A stretch of DNA of 40,505 bases from Bacillota bacterium (GTDB lineage: Bacteria; Bacillota; Sulfobacillia; JAIMAT01). The stretch is taken from contig JAIMAT010000012.1 of NCBI GenBank assembly GCA_023511835.1, forward strand, positions 1 to 40,505, read 5' to 3'. Numbering within the stretch: position 1 is the first letter of the stretch; every line of letters begins with the position of its first letter. Below the pieces are notes generated by a model. That model had not been told where the DNA came from, made no database searches, and saw only the letters and a program-made list of their open reading frames with translations. The translations under genes were made by a program, and so were the position numbers. This document shows, piece after piece, positions 1-8,138 of this stretch.

Positions 1-1406
1 TGAAGACGCTGGGCCTCCTGGCGCTGATGGCGCAGAGCGGCCTCGCCGTGCCGGCCGAGGCGGGCTCGGAGCTGGCCCCCTTTCCCTCGGTCTGGGTGGA
101 CGTGGGCGACGAGCAGAGCATCGAGCAGAGCCTGAGCACCTTCTCCTCGCACATGGGGCAGATCGCGGCCATCCTGGAGGCGCTGGAGCCGGGGGCGCTG
201 GTCCTTCTGGACGAGATCGGCGCCGGCACCGATCCCCGCGAGGGGGCCGCGCTGGCCGCCGCCATCCTGGAAGACCTGCTGGAACGGGGCGCGCGGGTGC
301 TGGCCACCACCCACCTGGGTGACCTGAAACTGCTGGCCACGCGCCTGCCCAGGGCGGAGAACGCCAGCGTCGCCTTCGACGAGGCGACGCTCCAGCCGAC
401 CTACCGCCTGGAGCTGGGCCTTCCGGGGCGCTCCCACGCGCTGGTCATCGCCCGCCGCCTGGGCCTGCCCGAGCGGGTAGTGGAGCGGGCGCGCGCCCTC
501 CTGCCCGAGGGCGAGGAGGAAGTGGGCGCCCTGGTCCGCCGCCTGGAGGAGGAGCGCGCGGAACTGGAGGCGCAGCGGAGGCGGCTGGCGCGCCTCCTGG
601 AGCGCCAGCAGCAGGCGGCGCGGGAGGCCGAGGAGCGCCTGGAGCGCGTCCGCCAGCGCGAGGAGCGCCTGCGCGCGGAGGCGCGCGCCGAGGCGCTGGC
701 CGTGGTAGCGGAGGCGAAGCGCGAGGCCGACCGCACGCTGCGGGAGCTGCGCCGGCTGCTGGAGGAGGCGGCCGCCCGCCCGGAGGCGCTGCGCGAGGCG
801 GAGGAGGCGCGGCAGGCGCTCCATCGCCTGCGCGCCCGCGTGGAGGAGGCGACCGCGGGCGGCGAGGGGGTGCCGGCGGAGCCGGTGCTGCCGGCACGGG
901 CGCCCCGGCCGGGGGAGCGGGTCTGGGTCGACTCGCTGCGCACCGAGGGCGAGCTGCTGGAGGTGCAGGGGCGCCAGGCGGTGGTACGGGTGGGCTTCCT
1001 GCGCGTCGAGGTGCCGCTCGCCCAGCTGCGGCCGCTGCCGGCGCGTGACGGAGCGCGGGCCGCCGGCGCGGGCGGGGAGAGCAGGGCGGAGAGCGCGGGC
1101 GGCGCGGGCGTGGCGGCGCTGGAGCGGCGCAAGGCGGAGAGCGTGGCTCCGGAGGTGGACGTGCGCGGGATGAGCGCCGACGAGGCGCTGGAACGGGTGG
1201 CCAAGTACCTGGACGACGCGCTCCTCGCCGGGCTCGACCGGGTGCGCATCATCCACGGCAAGGGGACCGGCGTCCTGCGGCGGGCGGTGGGTGACTACCT
1301 GCGGGGCCATCCGCTGGTGGCGGAGCAGCGGCTGGCCCCGCAGGAGGAAGGCGGCGCGGGGGTCACGGTGGTCCTCCTCCGCCCGGGGCGGGAGCCGGCG
1401 CGCTGA
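1..1406 (+). CDS. mutS2: Endonuclease MutS2, 3' part (5' end outside the window)
   Basis: MutS2 is a MutS-like ATPase that acts on branched DNA and, in Bacillus, on collided ribosomes. The gene enters from the left edge already in frame: the first residues (KTLGLLALMAQSG) lie just after the Walker A loop, which is outside the window. Visible in order are the ABC Walker B/D-loop (LLDEIGAGTDPREGAA), the H-loop (ATTHLGDLK), a long Arg/Glu-rich coiled coil (about positions 500-860), a KOW-like linker, and a C-terminal Smr domain beginning VDVRG with the HGKGTG motif and the GGAGVTVVLL ending. The usual LDLR/LDVR Smr motif is VDVR here. The 3' end overlaps the convergent PBP gene by 44 bases. The ATG at 27 is internal, not a start. 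Identity is very secure. Confidence 0.95.
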   Translation, partial: KTLGLLALMAQSGLAVPAEAGSELAPFPSVWVDVGDEQSIEQSLSTFSSHMGQIAAILEALEPGALVLLDEIGAGTDPREGAALAAAILEDLLERGARVLATTHLGDLKLLATRLPRAENASVAFDEATLQPTYRLELGLPGRSHALVIARRLGLPERVVERARALLPEGEEEVGALVRRLEEERAELEAQRRRLARLLERQQQAAREAEERLERVRQREERLRAEARAEALAVVAEAKREADRTLRELRRLLEEAAARPEALREAEEARQALHRLRARVEEATAGGEGVPAEPVLPARAPRPGERVWVDSLRTEGELLEVQGRQAVVRVGFLRVEVPLAQLRPLPARDGARAAGAGGESRAESAGGAGVAALERRKAESVAPEVDVRGMSADEALERVAKYLDDALLAGLDRVRIIHGKGTGVLRRAVGDYLRGHPLVAEQRLAPQEEGGAGVTVVLLRPGREPAR

Positions 1407-3912
1407 CCGCGATCTCTCCCTGCTCGGCCGGGTGGAGGTCGCAGCGGAAGGGATAGGTGCCCGGCCGGGAGAGGTCGAGCGGGAGCGCCACGCTCTGCCC
1501 GGGCGCCAAGTCGAGGCGGACGCCCAGGCCGTCGACGACCAGGCGGTGGGCCTGGCCGCTCTCGTTCCGGATCCGGAAGAGGTAGCTGCCGGTGGAGAGC
1601 TCCAGCCTGGAGGGCGACCAGCCGGCCTCGCCGATGGCCAGGTCGACCACCGTGGCTGCCGGCGCGCCCGCGCCCGTCTGGCCGGCGGGGGAGGGGCTGC
1701 AGCTGGCGGTGGGCGCCGTCATCGCCATGTCGGCCGCCTGGGCGACGGGCGGCCGGCGCAGGAAGAGCCGGCTGACCGGCGTGCAGGCGCAGCCCGGCTG
1801 GTAGAGGAGCTGGGGGTCTTCGGCGCAGACCTCCGCCGTGTAGAAGGCGTCGTCCAGCTCCGCCGGCTGCGTCCCGGCCACGAAGATCTCGTCCCGCGCC
1901 CAGCGGTCGGGGGTGAGCGGCCCGGCGATCTTGCCCGACTTGGCCGAGATGCGGACGGTGACGATGCCGGGCGGCCGGGTGAAGTCCACCGGCTTCTGCC
2001 CCTCGAGCGCCATGGTCATCAGCTGACGGAAGAGCCCGGCCGGGCCGTGTGCCGAGCCGCCCTGCATGCCGCCGGGCAGCGCCGCCATGGAGCCCTCGTG
2101 GCCGATCCAGACGATGCCGGTCAGCGTGGGCGTGAAGCCGGCGAACCAGGCGTTGTAGAAGTTCTCGTCCGTCCCCGTCTTGCCGGCCGTAGGCCAGCCG
2201 GGGATCCGGGCCGCGCCGCCGGTGTGGCTGGGCAGGATGAAGCCGTTGGCCGGCCGGTCCTCTACGACGGAGCGGAGGATGTCGGTCATCACGTAGGCCA
2301 CCTGGGGGCTGATGACGCGGGTCAGCGACGGGTCGTCCTGCTCCAGCACCTTGCCGTCGGCGGTGACCACCTTGCGGATGACCAGGGGCTTGGGCCGGAG
2401 GCCTCCGTTGGCGATGGTGGAGTAGCCCACCGCCATCTCCACGGGCGTCACCCCGTGCGTCAGCCCGCCCAGCGCCAGCGAGAGCGTCCGGTCCTGGGGC
2501 GTCAGCGACTCCAGGCCGAGCGCGCGCGCCATGGACCAGCCCTTGTCGACGCCCACGGCGTCGAGGACGCGCACCGCCACCACGTTGACCGAGCGGCGGA
2601 CCGCCTCGCGGACGGTGGTCAGCCCCATGTACTGGCCGCTCTCGAAGTTGCGCGGCTGCCAGGGCGGCTGGCCGGGCCGCGGAAAGGAGACGGGCGAGTC
2701 GTCGAAGACGGTGGCGGCCGTGATCCCCTGGCTGAGGGCGGGCACGTAGACGGCCAGGGGCTTGATGGCGGAGCCCGGACGGTTCGGCAGCACCGCCCAG
2801 TTGTTGCCCAGGCTGGTGGTGTGTTCGAGGCCGCCCACCATGCCCCGGATCTCGCCCGTGCGCGGGTCCATCAGCACGGCCGCCGCCTGGAGCGGCCGCT
2901 GCCCTGCCCGGCGCAGCTGCTCGGGCGGATACCAGGCCGCGAGGTCGTCGCTGACGATCTTCTGGGCCTGCTGGTCGATGCGCGGGTCGAGCGTCGTGTA
3001 GATGCGCAGCCCGCCCTCGTAGACCTGCTTCCAGCTGTAGCGCTGCAGCAGCTGCTGGATCACGTAGTCGACGAACCAGGGATCGGGATAGCCCTTCTGC
3101 ACGATGCGCTGCGCCGGATGGACGCCCAGAGGCTGTCGCTTGGCCGCCTCGGCCTCCGACGTCGAGATGTAGCCCGCCTCGGCCATGGCGTCCAGCACCA
3201 GGTTGCGGCGCTGGAGCGCCGCCTGCGGGTGGCCGATGGGTTCGTAGAGGTTGGGCCCCTTGGGGAGGGCGGCCAGCGTCGCCGCCTGGGCCAGCGTCAG
3301 GCGGCTGGCGTCCACGTCGAAGTAGGCGCGCGCCGCCGCCTGGATGCCGTAGGCGGAGTGGCCGAAGTAGATCAGGTTGAGGTACATCTCCAGGATCTGC
3401 TGCTTGGAGTACTGGCGCTCCAGCGCCAGGGCCACCAGCGCCTCGCGGATCTTCCGCTCCAGCGTCCGCTCCGTGCCCACCTGGCTGTAGAGCGTCCGCG
3501 CCAGCTGCTGGGTGATGGTGCTGCCGCCCTGCAGCGAGCCGCCGCGCAGGTCGTTGACGAGGGCGCCCAGGGTGCGCACCACGTCGATGCCGTGATGCTG
3601 GTAGAAGCGCCGGTCCTCGATGGCCACGAAGGCCTCGGGCACCACCGCGGGCATCTGCGAGAGGCGCACCCAGGTGCGGTCCTGGGTGGCGAAGATGGTG
3701 GTGACGGGCTGGCCGTAGCGGTCGTAGATGATGGAGGACATCTGCGGGGTGGGCGGCGTCGGCGCCAGCTCCGGCAGCGTCCTCAGCGCCGCCAGGAAGA
3801 GGCCGGCACCCGCGCCCGCGGCGACCACGAAGAGGACGAAAAGCAGGAGAAGGGCGATCCGTCCGGCGCGCAGGCTCGGGCGCCGCTGGTTGCGGACGTG
3901 CTGACCCGACAT
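1363..3912 (-). CDS. Class A penicillin-binding protein (PBP1A type) with C-terminal cupredoxin-like domain
   Basis: Bifunctional peptidoglycan glycosyltransferase/transpeptidase, 849 aa, anchored in the membrane with its bulk outside. A basic N-terminus is followed by a membrane segment (about 19-43). The glycosyltransferase domain (about 60-240) has catalytic Glu99 in EDRRFYQHHG and the GGSTITQQLARTL motif. The transpeptidase has S381-A-I-K, S441-V-N and K578-T-G. Residues 690-712 resemble the usual PBP1A tail with paired Cys (C696, C708, C710). A Pro/Ala linker then leads to an extra domain (about 753-836) that ends like a blue-copper fold: H789 in GQAHRLVV, then YPFRCDLHP with C824 and H827. 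The usual Met ligand position reads Glu-Gln. Start ATG 3912 has AGGGGG upstream and an extended -10 promoter. The core is certain; the cupredoxin assignment is by motif only. Confidence 0.95.
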   Translation of the reverse strand: MSGQHVRNQRRPSLRAGRIALLLLFVLFVVAAGAGAGLFLAALRTLPELAPTPPTPQMSSIIYDRYGQPVTTIFATQDRTWVRLSQMPAVVPEAFVAIEDRRFYQHHGIDVVRTLGALVNDLRGGSLQGGSTITQQLARTLYSQVGTERTLERKIREALVALALERQYSKQQILEMYLNLIYFGHSAYGIQAAARAYFDVDASRLTLAQAATLAALPKGPNLYEPIGHPQAALQRRNLVLDAMAEAGYISTSEAEAAKRQPLGVHPAQRIVQKGYPDPWFVDYVIQQLLQRYSWKQVYEGGLRIYTTLDPRIDQQAQKIVSDDLAAWYPPEQLRRAGQRPLQAAAVLMDPRTGEIRGMVGGLEHTTSLGNNWAVLPNRPGSAIKPLAVYVPALSQGITAATVFDDSPVSFPRPGQPPWQPRNFESGQYMGLTTVREAVRRSVNVVAVRVLDAVGVDKGWSMARALGLESLTPQDRTLSLALGGLTHGVTPVEMAVGYSTIANGGLRPKPLVIRKVVTADGKVLEQDDPSLTRVISPQVAYVMTDILRSVVEDRPANGFILPSHTGGAARIPGWPTAGKTGTDENFYNAWFAGFTPTLTGIVWIGHEGSMAALPGGMQGGSAHGPAGLFRQLMTMALEGQKPVDFTRPPGIVTVRISAKSGKIAGPLTPDRWARDEIFVAGTQPAELDDAFYTAEVCAEDPQLLYQPGCACTPVSRLFLRRPPVAQAADMAMTAPTASCSPSPAGQTGAGAPAATVVDLAIGEAGWSPSRLELSTGSYLFRIRNESGQAHRLVVDGLGVRLDLAPGQSVALPLDLSRPGTYPFRCDLHPAEQGEIAVSAPAPAPGGGGPP

Positions 3913-3948
3913 GCGGGGCGCATACCCCCTGTCCCGACAGCCGCGGCA

Positions 3949-3957
3949 ATTATACCA
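3949..3957 (-). promoter_or_regulatory. Extended -10 promoter of the class A PBP gene
   Basis: Read on the minus strand the bases are TGGTATAAT: a perfect TATAAT hexamer with the TGn extension, 37 bases upstream of the ATG at 3912. No good -35 is seen 16-18 bases further up, as is usual for extended -10 promoters. A perfect hexamer is rare in DNA this GC-rich. The start of transcription would fall near 3942. Confidence 0.6.
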
Positions 3958-3969
3958 TTGGTCCCTGAG

Positions 3970-4005
3970 GGCCCCGCGGAGCGGGGCCGGGGGCGCCTGG
4001 GCGCC
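3970..4005. repeat. Two adjacent GC hairpins in the PBP-tyrS divergent interval
   Basis: GGCCCCGC at 3970-3977 and GCGGGGCC at 3981-3988 form an 8-bp stem with a 3-base loop. Directly after it, GGCGCC at 3992-3997 and 4000-4005 form a second inverted repeat. They sit just upstream of the tyrS ribosome binding site, so they may affect tyrS leader RNA. No T-box sequence is present and no U-run follows, so function is unknown. Confidence 0.4.
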
Positions 4006-4025
4006 GGGGGGAGGGCGACGGAGCG

Positions 4026-5327
4026 TTGACGACGGAGGACGACGGGGCGCGGGAAGAGGCGGAGAGCGTAGCCGGCGACGAGCTCGACCGCCAGGTCCGG
4101 CTCCTCACCCGCGGGGCGGCGACGGTGGTCTCGGAGCAGGAGCTGCGCCAGAAGCTGGCGCGGTCGGCCCGCCTGGGCCGGCCTCTCCGCGTCAAGCTGG
4201 GGCTGGATCCCACCAGCCCCGACGTCCACCTGGGCCATACGGTGGTCCTGCGGCGGCTGCGCCAGTTCCAGGACCTGGGGCACGAGGTGGTCGTCATCGT
4301 GGGCGACTTCACCGCCCGCATCGGCGACCCCAGCGGGCGGTCGGAGACGCGCAAGCCGCTGGACGAGGCGACCATCGAGGCCAACGCGCGCACCTACGCC
4401 GAGCAGGTCTTCCGCGTCCTCGACCCGGCCAGGACGCGCGTGGTGCGCAATTCCACCTGGCTGGCGCCCCTGGACCTGGCGGCGGTCATCCGCCTCAGCG
4501 GGCTGACCACGGTGGCGCGCGTGCTGGAGCGCGACGACTTCGCCCGGCGCCTGCGCGAGAACCAGCCCATCGGCCTGCACGAGCTGCTCTACCCGCTCCT
4601 CCAGGGCTACGACTCGGTGGCGCTGGAGGCGGACGTGGAGCTGGGCGGGAGCGACCAGACCTTCAACCTGATGATGGCGAGGGAGATCCAGCGCGCCCTC
4701 GGCCAGGAGCCCGAGGTGGCGCTGACCATGCCCATCCTGGAGGGCCTGGACGGCGTCCAGAAGATGAGCAAGAGCCTGGGCAACTACGTGGGCCTGACCG
4801 AGCCGCCCGACGAGATGTACGGCAAGCTGATGTCCATCCCCGACCGGATCGTGGGGCGCTACCTGCTCCTCTGTACCGACGTCCCCCAGGCGCAGGTGGA
4901 GTCCATGGAGCGCTCCATGGCCGCCGGCCACCTCAACCCGCGCGACGCCAAGGCGCTGCTGGCGCGCGAGGTGGTCCGGCTCTACCACGGCGAGGAGGCG
5001 GCGCGGGCGGCGGAGGAGCGCTTCCTGGCCGTCTTCCGGAAGCACGAGCTGCCCGAGCGGGTGCCGGAGGTGGAGCTGCCGCCCGACCTCCTCCTCCAGG
5101 GCGGCTCGGATGTGCCGCACCTGCTGCTGGCGGCCGGCCTGGTGGCCAGCAGCAGCGAGGGGAGGCGGCTCGTCCTCCAGGGCGGCGTGCGGGTCGACGG
5201 GCGGCGGGTGGAGGACCCCGAGGCGCGGCTGGAGGTGCGCGACGGGCTTCTCCTCCAGGTGGGGCGGCGACGCTTCGCCCGCCTCCGCCTGCCCGGCGGC
5301 GGAACCCGGGGCGAGGCTGGCACATAA
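4026..5327 (+). CDS. tyrS: Tyrosyl-tRNA synthetase (TyrZ type)
   Basis: Class I aminoacyl-tRNA synthetase that charges tRNA-Tyr; 433 aa, a normal length. The HIGH signature is HLGH (68-71), preceded by VKLGLDPTSPDV. The Tyr-binding region GGSDQTFNLMMARE lies near 207-220 and KMSKS is at 246-250. A C-terminal S4-like RNA-binding domain covers about 365-425. The short KMSKS insertion and the LGLDPT pattern fit the TyrZ branch. The start is TTG at 4026 with GGGGGAGGG about ten bases upstream; the first 15 or so residues are acidic and not conserved. It is divergent from the PBP gene with only 113 bases between. No T-box leader is visible, unlike many Bacillota tyrS genes. Confidence 0.95.
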   Translation: MTTEDDGAREEAESVAGDELDRQVRLLTRGAATVVSEQELRQKLARSARLGRPLRVKLGLDPTSPDVHLGHTVVLRRLRQFQDLGHEVVVIVGDFTARIGDPSGRSETRKPLDEATIEANARTYAEQVFRVLDPARTRVVRNSTWLAPLDLAAVIRLSGLTTVARVLERDDFARRLRENQPIGLHELLYPLLQGYDSVALEADVELGGSDQTFNLMMAREIQRALGQEPEVALTMPILEGLDGVQKMSKSLGNYVGLTEPPDEMYGKLMSIPDRIVGRYLLLCTDVPQAQVESMERSMAAGHLNPRDAKALLAREVVRLYHGEEAARAAEERFLAVFRKHELPERVPEVELPPDLLLQGGSDVPHLLLAAGLVASSSEGRRLVLQGGVRVDGRRVEDPEARLEVRDGLLLQVGRRRFARLRLPGGGTRGEAGT

Positions 5328-5330
5328 GCT

Positions 5331-5364
5331 GCCATCGCCACCGCGGCCCGGTGGCGGTGATGGC
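5331..5364 (+). repeat. Inverted repeat spanning the tyrS-yunB junction
   Basis: GCCATCGCCACC (5331-5342) can pair with GGTGGC (5350-5355) and GATGGC (5359-5364), with a 3-base bulge. The right arm contains the yunB ATG at 5360. With no T-run it is a poor terminator, but a stem over the start codon could limit yunB translation. Confidence 0.4.
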
Positions 5365-6145
5365 CATGCGGCGACGCAGGCGGGCGCGGCGGAGGCGGGG
5401 CAGCCGCCTCGCGTTGGTCCTCTTCCTGGCGGTGGTGCTGGCGGCCGGCGGCACGGTCGAGACCGACCGCCTCCTGGCCCCCTCGGTGGCGGCGCTGGCC
5501 GCCCAGGAGGCGCGGACCTGGGCGGAGGAGGCGATCAACGGCGCCATCCGCCAGGAAGTCGGCTCGCAGCTCCGCTACAGCGACCTCTACACGGTGGTGC
5601 GCGGCAGCGACGGGCAGGTCTCCTTCCTCCAGCCGAACACGCCCCGGATCAACGCGCTGGTCAGCGCGGTCACCCTGGATGCCGAGCGGCGGATGGGCAG
5701 GCTCCAGCGCCAGGCCATCCCCATCCCGCTGGGTCAACTCTTGCATATTCAGGTGCTGGCCGCCCTAGGACCGGTCATCCCCGTCGCCTTCGAACCCATC
5801 GGCCCGGTCTCGGCCGAACTCTCCTCGCGCTTCGAGTCGGCCGGCATCAACCAGACCCGCCACGTGGTCAGCCTGCGCCTGGTCGGACGCGTGGCGGTGG
5901 TCATCCCGCCCGTCGTCCGCTCCATCGAGGTGGCCCAGAACGTCCCCGTGGCCGAGGCCATCATCGTCGGCCCGGTGCCGCCCTCCCTCTTCACCTGGCC
6001 GGGCGCGCCGGCCACGGGCGGGACGGCGCCGCCCGGCGCGGGCGCCTCGCAGCCGCCGGCGGGCGGAGGCGCGGGCGTCCTGGCCGGCGTGGCCTGGCGG
6101 GCGGCCCGGCCGCCGTCGGGCGGTGAAATCCTAGTAAAACAGTAG
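5360..6145 (+). CDS. yunB: Sporulation protein YunB-like
   Basis: About 261 aa, close to Bacillus YunB (a sigma-E/sporulation-stage protein needed for efficient sporulation; biochemical role unknown). A very basic N-terminus ([13 protein letters not shown]) is followed by one membrane segment (about residues 17-34) and an extracytoplasmic part. The family-like stretch includes AEEAINGAIRQEV, the conserved region ending IPIPLGQLLHIQVLA, and a repeated beta pattern ending VPVAEAIIVGPVP. The last 50 residues are Gly/Ala/Pro-rich. Start is uncertain: ATG 5360, ATG 5366 and GTG 5351/5357 are all in frame and none has a good Shine-Dalgarno; ATG 5360 is chosen. It supports a spore-forming host. Sequence recognition is good but not residue-perfect. 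Confidence 0.82.
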   Translation: MAMRRRRRARRRRGSRLALVLFLAVVLAAGGTVETDRLLAPSVAALAAQEARTWAEEAINGAIRQEVGSQLRYSDLYTVVRGSDGQVSFLQPNTPRINALVSAVTLDAERRMGRLQRQAIPIPLGQLLHIQVLAALGPVIPVAFEPIGPVSAELSSRFESAGINQTRHVVSLRLVGRVAVVIPPVVRSIEVAQNVPVAEAIIVGPVPPSLFTWPGAPATGGTAPPGAGASQPPAGGGAGVLAGVAWRAARPPSGGEILVKQ

Positions 6146-6255
6146 GCTAAGGAGGGATTCCGCCGCCGGCGGGCGAACCCCGGAGCGGAGAGCCGTCGTG
6201 CGCGGGCCAGAGGCCGCCGGCGCGCGGCGGCCGCGAGGCCGGAGGCGCGCGCAAG

Positions 6256-6282
6256 GCGGGGGCCGGCCCGGCCGGCCCCCGC
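6256..6282 (+). repeat. Perfect 12-bp hairpin in the cysK leader
   Basis: The arm 6256-6267 is the exact reverse complement of 6271-6282, with a 3-base loop. It lies 44 bases before the cysK start in a 180-base yunB-cysK interval that otherwise holds no gene. No T-run follows. It could end yunB transcription or shape the cysK leader; no SAM-riboswitch core was found. Confidence 0.55.
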
Positions 6283-6325
6283 CGCGCCCGCGCCGGGGCC
6301 CGGGCTGCGAAAGGGGAGGAAGCGG

Positions 6326-7261
6326 ATGCGCATCGCGCGGGACATCACCTGGACCATCGGCAACACGCCGCTGGTGGAGCTGAGGCGGGTGACCGACGGG
6401 GCCGAGGCGCGCGTGGTGGCCAAGCTGGAGTCCTTCAACCCGCTCTCCAGCGTCAAAGACCGGATCGCGCTAGCCATGATCGAGACGGCCGAGCGGGAGG
6501 GGCGGATCGGGCCCGGGACGCTCCTGGTCGAGCCGACCAGCGGCAACACGGGCATCGGGCTGGCCTTCGTCTGCGCCGCGCGCGGCTATCGGCTGGTACT
6601 CACCATGCCCGAGACCATGTCGCTGGAGCGGCGCAAGCTGCTGCGGGCGCTGGGCGCCGAGCTGGTCCTGACGCCGGGCGAGCAGGGTATGAAGGGTGCC
6701 ATCGCCAAGGCGGAGGAGATCGTCCGGCAGCAACCGGGGGCGCTGATGTTGCAGCAGTTCGAGAACCCGGCCAACCCCGAGGTGCACCGGCGGACCACCG
6801 CCGAGGAGATCTGGCGCGACACCGACGGACTGGTGGACGCGGTGGTGGCCGGCGTCGGCACCGGTGGGACCGTCACCGGCGTGGGCGAGGTGCTGAAGGC
6901 ACGCAAGCCGGGCGTTCGCATCGTGGCCGTGGAGCCTGCCGAGTCCGCCGTCTTGTCAGGAAAGGAACCGGGAGCTCACAAGATCCAGGGGATCGGGGCA
7001 GGTTTCGTCCCCCCCGTGTTGAACACCGCCATCTACGATGAGATCATCCCCGTCAGTTCCGAGGAAGCGCTGGCCATGGGGCGCCGCCTCGCCCGCGAGG
7101 AGGGGATCCTGGCCGGCATCTCCTCCGGCGCGGCTGCGCACGCTGCGGTCCAGGTGGCCCGCCGCCCGGAGATGCGGGGCCGCCTGATCGTGGTCATCCT
7201 GCCGGATACGGGTGAGCGCTACCTCTCGACGGCGCTCTTCGCCACGCCCGACGAGGCCTAG
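6326..7261 (+). CDS. cysK: Cysteine synthase (O-acetylserine sulfhydrylase)
   Basis: PLP enzyme that makes cysteine from O-acetylserine and sulfide in the cytoplasm; 311 aa, full length. The PLP lysine is K44 in the motif [11 protein letters not shown]. The substrate-binding loop is [12 protein letters not shown], the phosphate-binding glycine loop is [14 protein letters not shown], and the C-terminal SSGAAAHAA and DTGERYLST motifs are intact. [12 protein letters not shown] matches the CysK consensus. Start ATG 6326 has AGGGGAGG eight bases upstream. The next gene, nadE, follows after 61 bases, so the two may be cotranscribed. A close CysM-like activity cannot be excluded, but the motifs fit CysK best. 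Confidence 0.95.
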   Translation: MRIARDITWTIGNTPLVELRRVTDGAEARVVAKLESFNPLSSVKDRIALAMIETAEREGRIGPGTLLVEPTSGNTGIGLAFVCAARGYRLVLTMPETMSLERRKLLRALGAELVLTPGEQGMKGAIAKAEEIVRQQPGALMLQQFENPANPEVHRRTTAEEIWRDTDGLVDAVVAGVGTGGTVTGVGEVLKARKPGVRIVAVEPAESAVLSGKEPGAHKIQGIGAGFVPPVLNTAIYDEIIPVSSEEALAMGRRLAREEGILAGISSGAAAHAAVQVARRPEMRGRLIVVILPDTGERYLSTALFATPDEA

Positions 7262-7322
7262 GTGCGGCGGGCCGGGCGGGGAGGGGGAGGCGAGGGCAAC
7301 GGAAGAGCAAGGCCAGAAGGCG

Positions 7323-8042
7323 GTGGCGGAACGGGTCGAGCGGCTGGCCGGCTGGCTGGAGGCGGCGCGCCGTCGGGCCGGCGCCGAGGTCTATGTGGTG
7401 GGGCTGAGCGGCGGCGTCGACTCGGCGGTGACGGCGGCCCTCTGTCGCCGCACCGGTGCCCCGGTGGTGGGGGTGCTCCTGCCCTGCCATTCGCGCCCGG
7501 AGGACGAGCGGGACGCCCGCGAGGTGGCCGAGAGTCTGGGCGTCGAGCTGGTGCGGATCGACCTGGCCCCGGCCTACGACGCGCTGCGGACGGCCTGCGA
7601 AGCGGCGCTCGGTCCCCAGCCGGAACGCTCCCTCGCCCTGGCCAACCTGAAGCCGCGGCTGCGCATGGCGACGCTCTACTTCGTGGCCAACGCGCGCAAC
7701 GGCCTGGTGGTGGGGACGGGCAACCGGAGCGAGCTCTACGTGGGCTACTTCACCAAGTACGGCGACGGCGGGGTCGACCTCCTCCCCCTGGGCGGGTTGG
7801 TCAAGTCGGAGGTCTATGAGCTGGCCCGCGAGCTGGCGCTGCCTCGGGCGGTGCTGGAGAAGCCGCCGTCGGCGGGGCTCTGGCCGGGCCAGACCGACGA
7901 GGGCGAGATGGGCCTGGCCTACGCCGACCTCGACCGCTACCTCCTCACCGGCCAGGCCCGGCCCGAGGTGGCCGAGCGGGTGGAGGCCATGCACCGGCGC
8001 TCACAGCACAAGCGCGAGACGCCGCCCGTGGCGCCCGCCTGA
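7323..8042 (+). CDS. nadE: Ammonia-dependent NAD(+) synthetase
   Basis: Amidates deamido-NAD to NAD with ATP and ammonia, the last step of NAD synthesis. The ATP pyrophosphatase P-loop is SGGVDS near residues 29-34. Family signatures are GTGNRSELYVGYFTKYGDGG and PLGGLVKSEVYELA, followed by PPSAGLWPGQTDEGEMG. There is no nitrilase-like glutaminase domain, so this is the short NH3-using form. The GTG at 7323 (239 aa) is preferred: AGAAGG lies just upstream and the product begins where family members do. An in-frame GTG at 7212 would overlap cysK and add a low-complexity tail. It ends 96 bases before yebC. Confidence 0.9.
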   Translation: MAERVERLAGWLEAARRRAGAEVYVVGLSGGVDSAVTAALCRRTGAPVVGVLLPCHSRPEDERDAREVAESLGVELVRIDLAPAYDALRTACEAALGPQPERSLALANLKPRLRMATLYFVANARNGLVVGTGNRSELYVGYFTKYGDGGVDLLPLGGLVKSEVYELARELALPRAVLEKPPSAGLWPGQTDEGEMGLAYADLDRYLLTGQARPEVAERVEAMHRRSQHKRETPPVAPA

Positions 8043-8050
8043 GGCTCCGG

Positions 8051-8059
8051 TGCTATGAT
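8051..8059 (+). promoter_or_regulatory. Extended -10 promoter upstream of yebC
   Basis: TGCTATGAT combines a TGn extension with TATGAT, starting 9 bases after the nadE stop and 80 bases before the yebC ATG. No -35 match is seen. The leader downstream includes a 6-bp GC hairpin (8080-8085 with 8090-8095) nested in a longer, imperfect inverted repeat reaching about 8064-8107. Confidence 0.5.
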
Positions 8060-8138
8060 CGGTGGGGCAGGGGGCGCGGCGGGGCCGTCGCCCCGCATCG
8101 CGCTGCCCCCACGTCGGAGCGGGGGAGGGAGGAGAGCC

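Noticed and set aside
3913-4025. T-box leader for tyrS
   Set aside because: The interval is only 113 bases and has no T-box sequence (TGGNACCGCG) or specifier stem.
6146-6325. A SAM (S-box) riboswitch upstream of cysK
   Set aside because: A GAGGGA string is present, but the conserved GATGAAACC and GGCAACC parts and the outer stem are missing.
6198-6383. Small plus-strand ORF (61 codons) before cysK
   Set aside because: Low-complexity Arg/Gly/Pro product, no family match, overlaps the cysK start and hairpin; probably a by-product of high GC.
7212-7322. nadE starting at GTG 7212
   Set aside because: It would overlap cysK by 50 bases, has no ribosome site, and adds a low-complexity tail.
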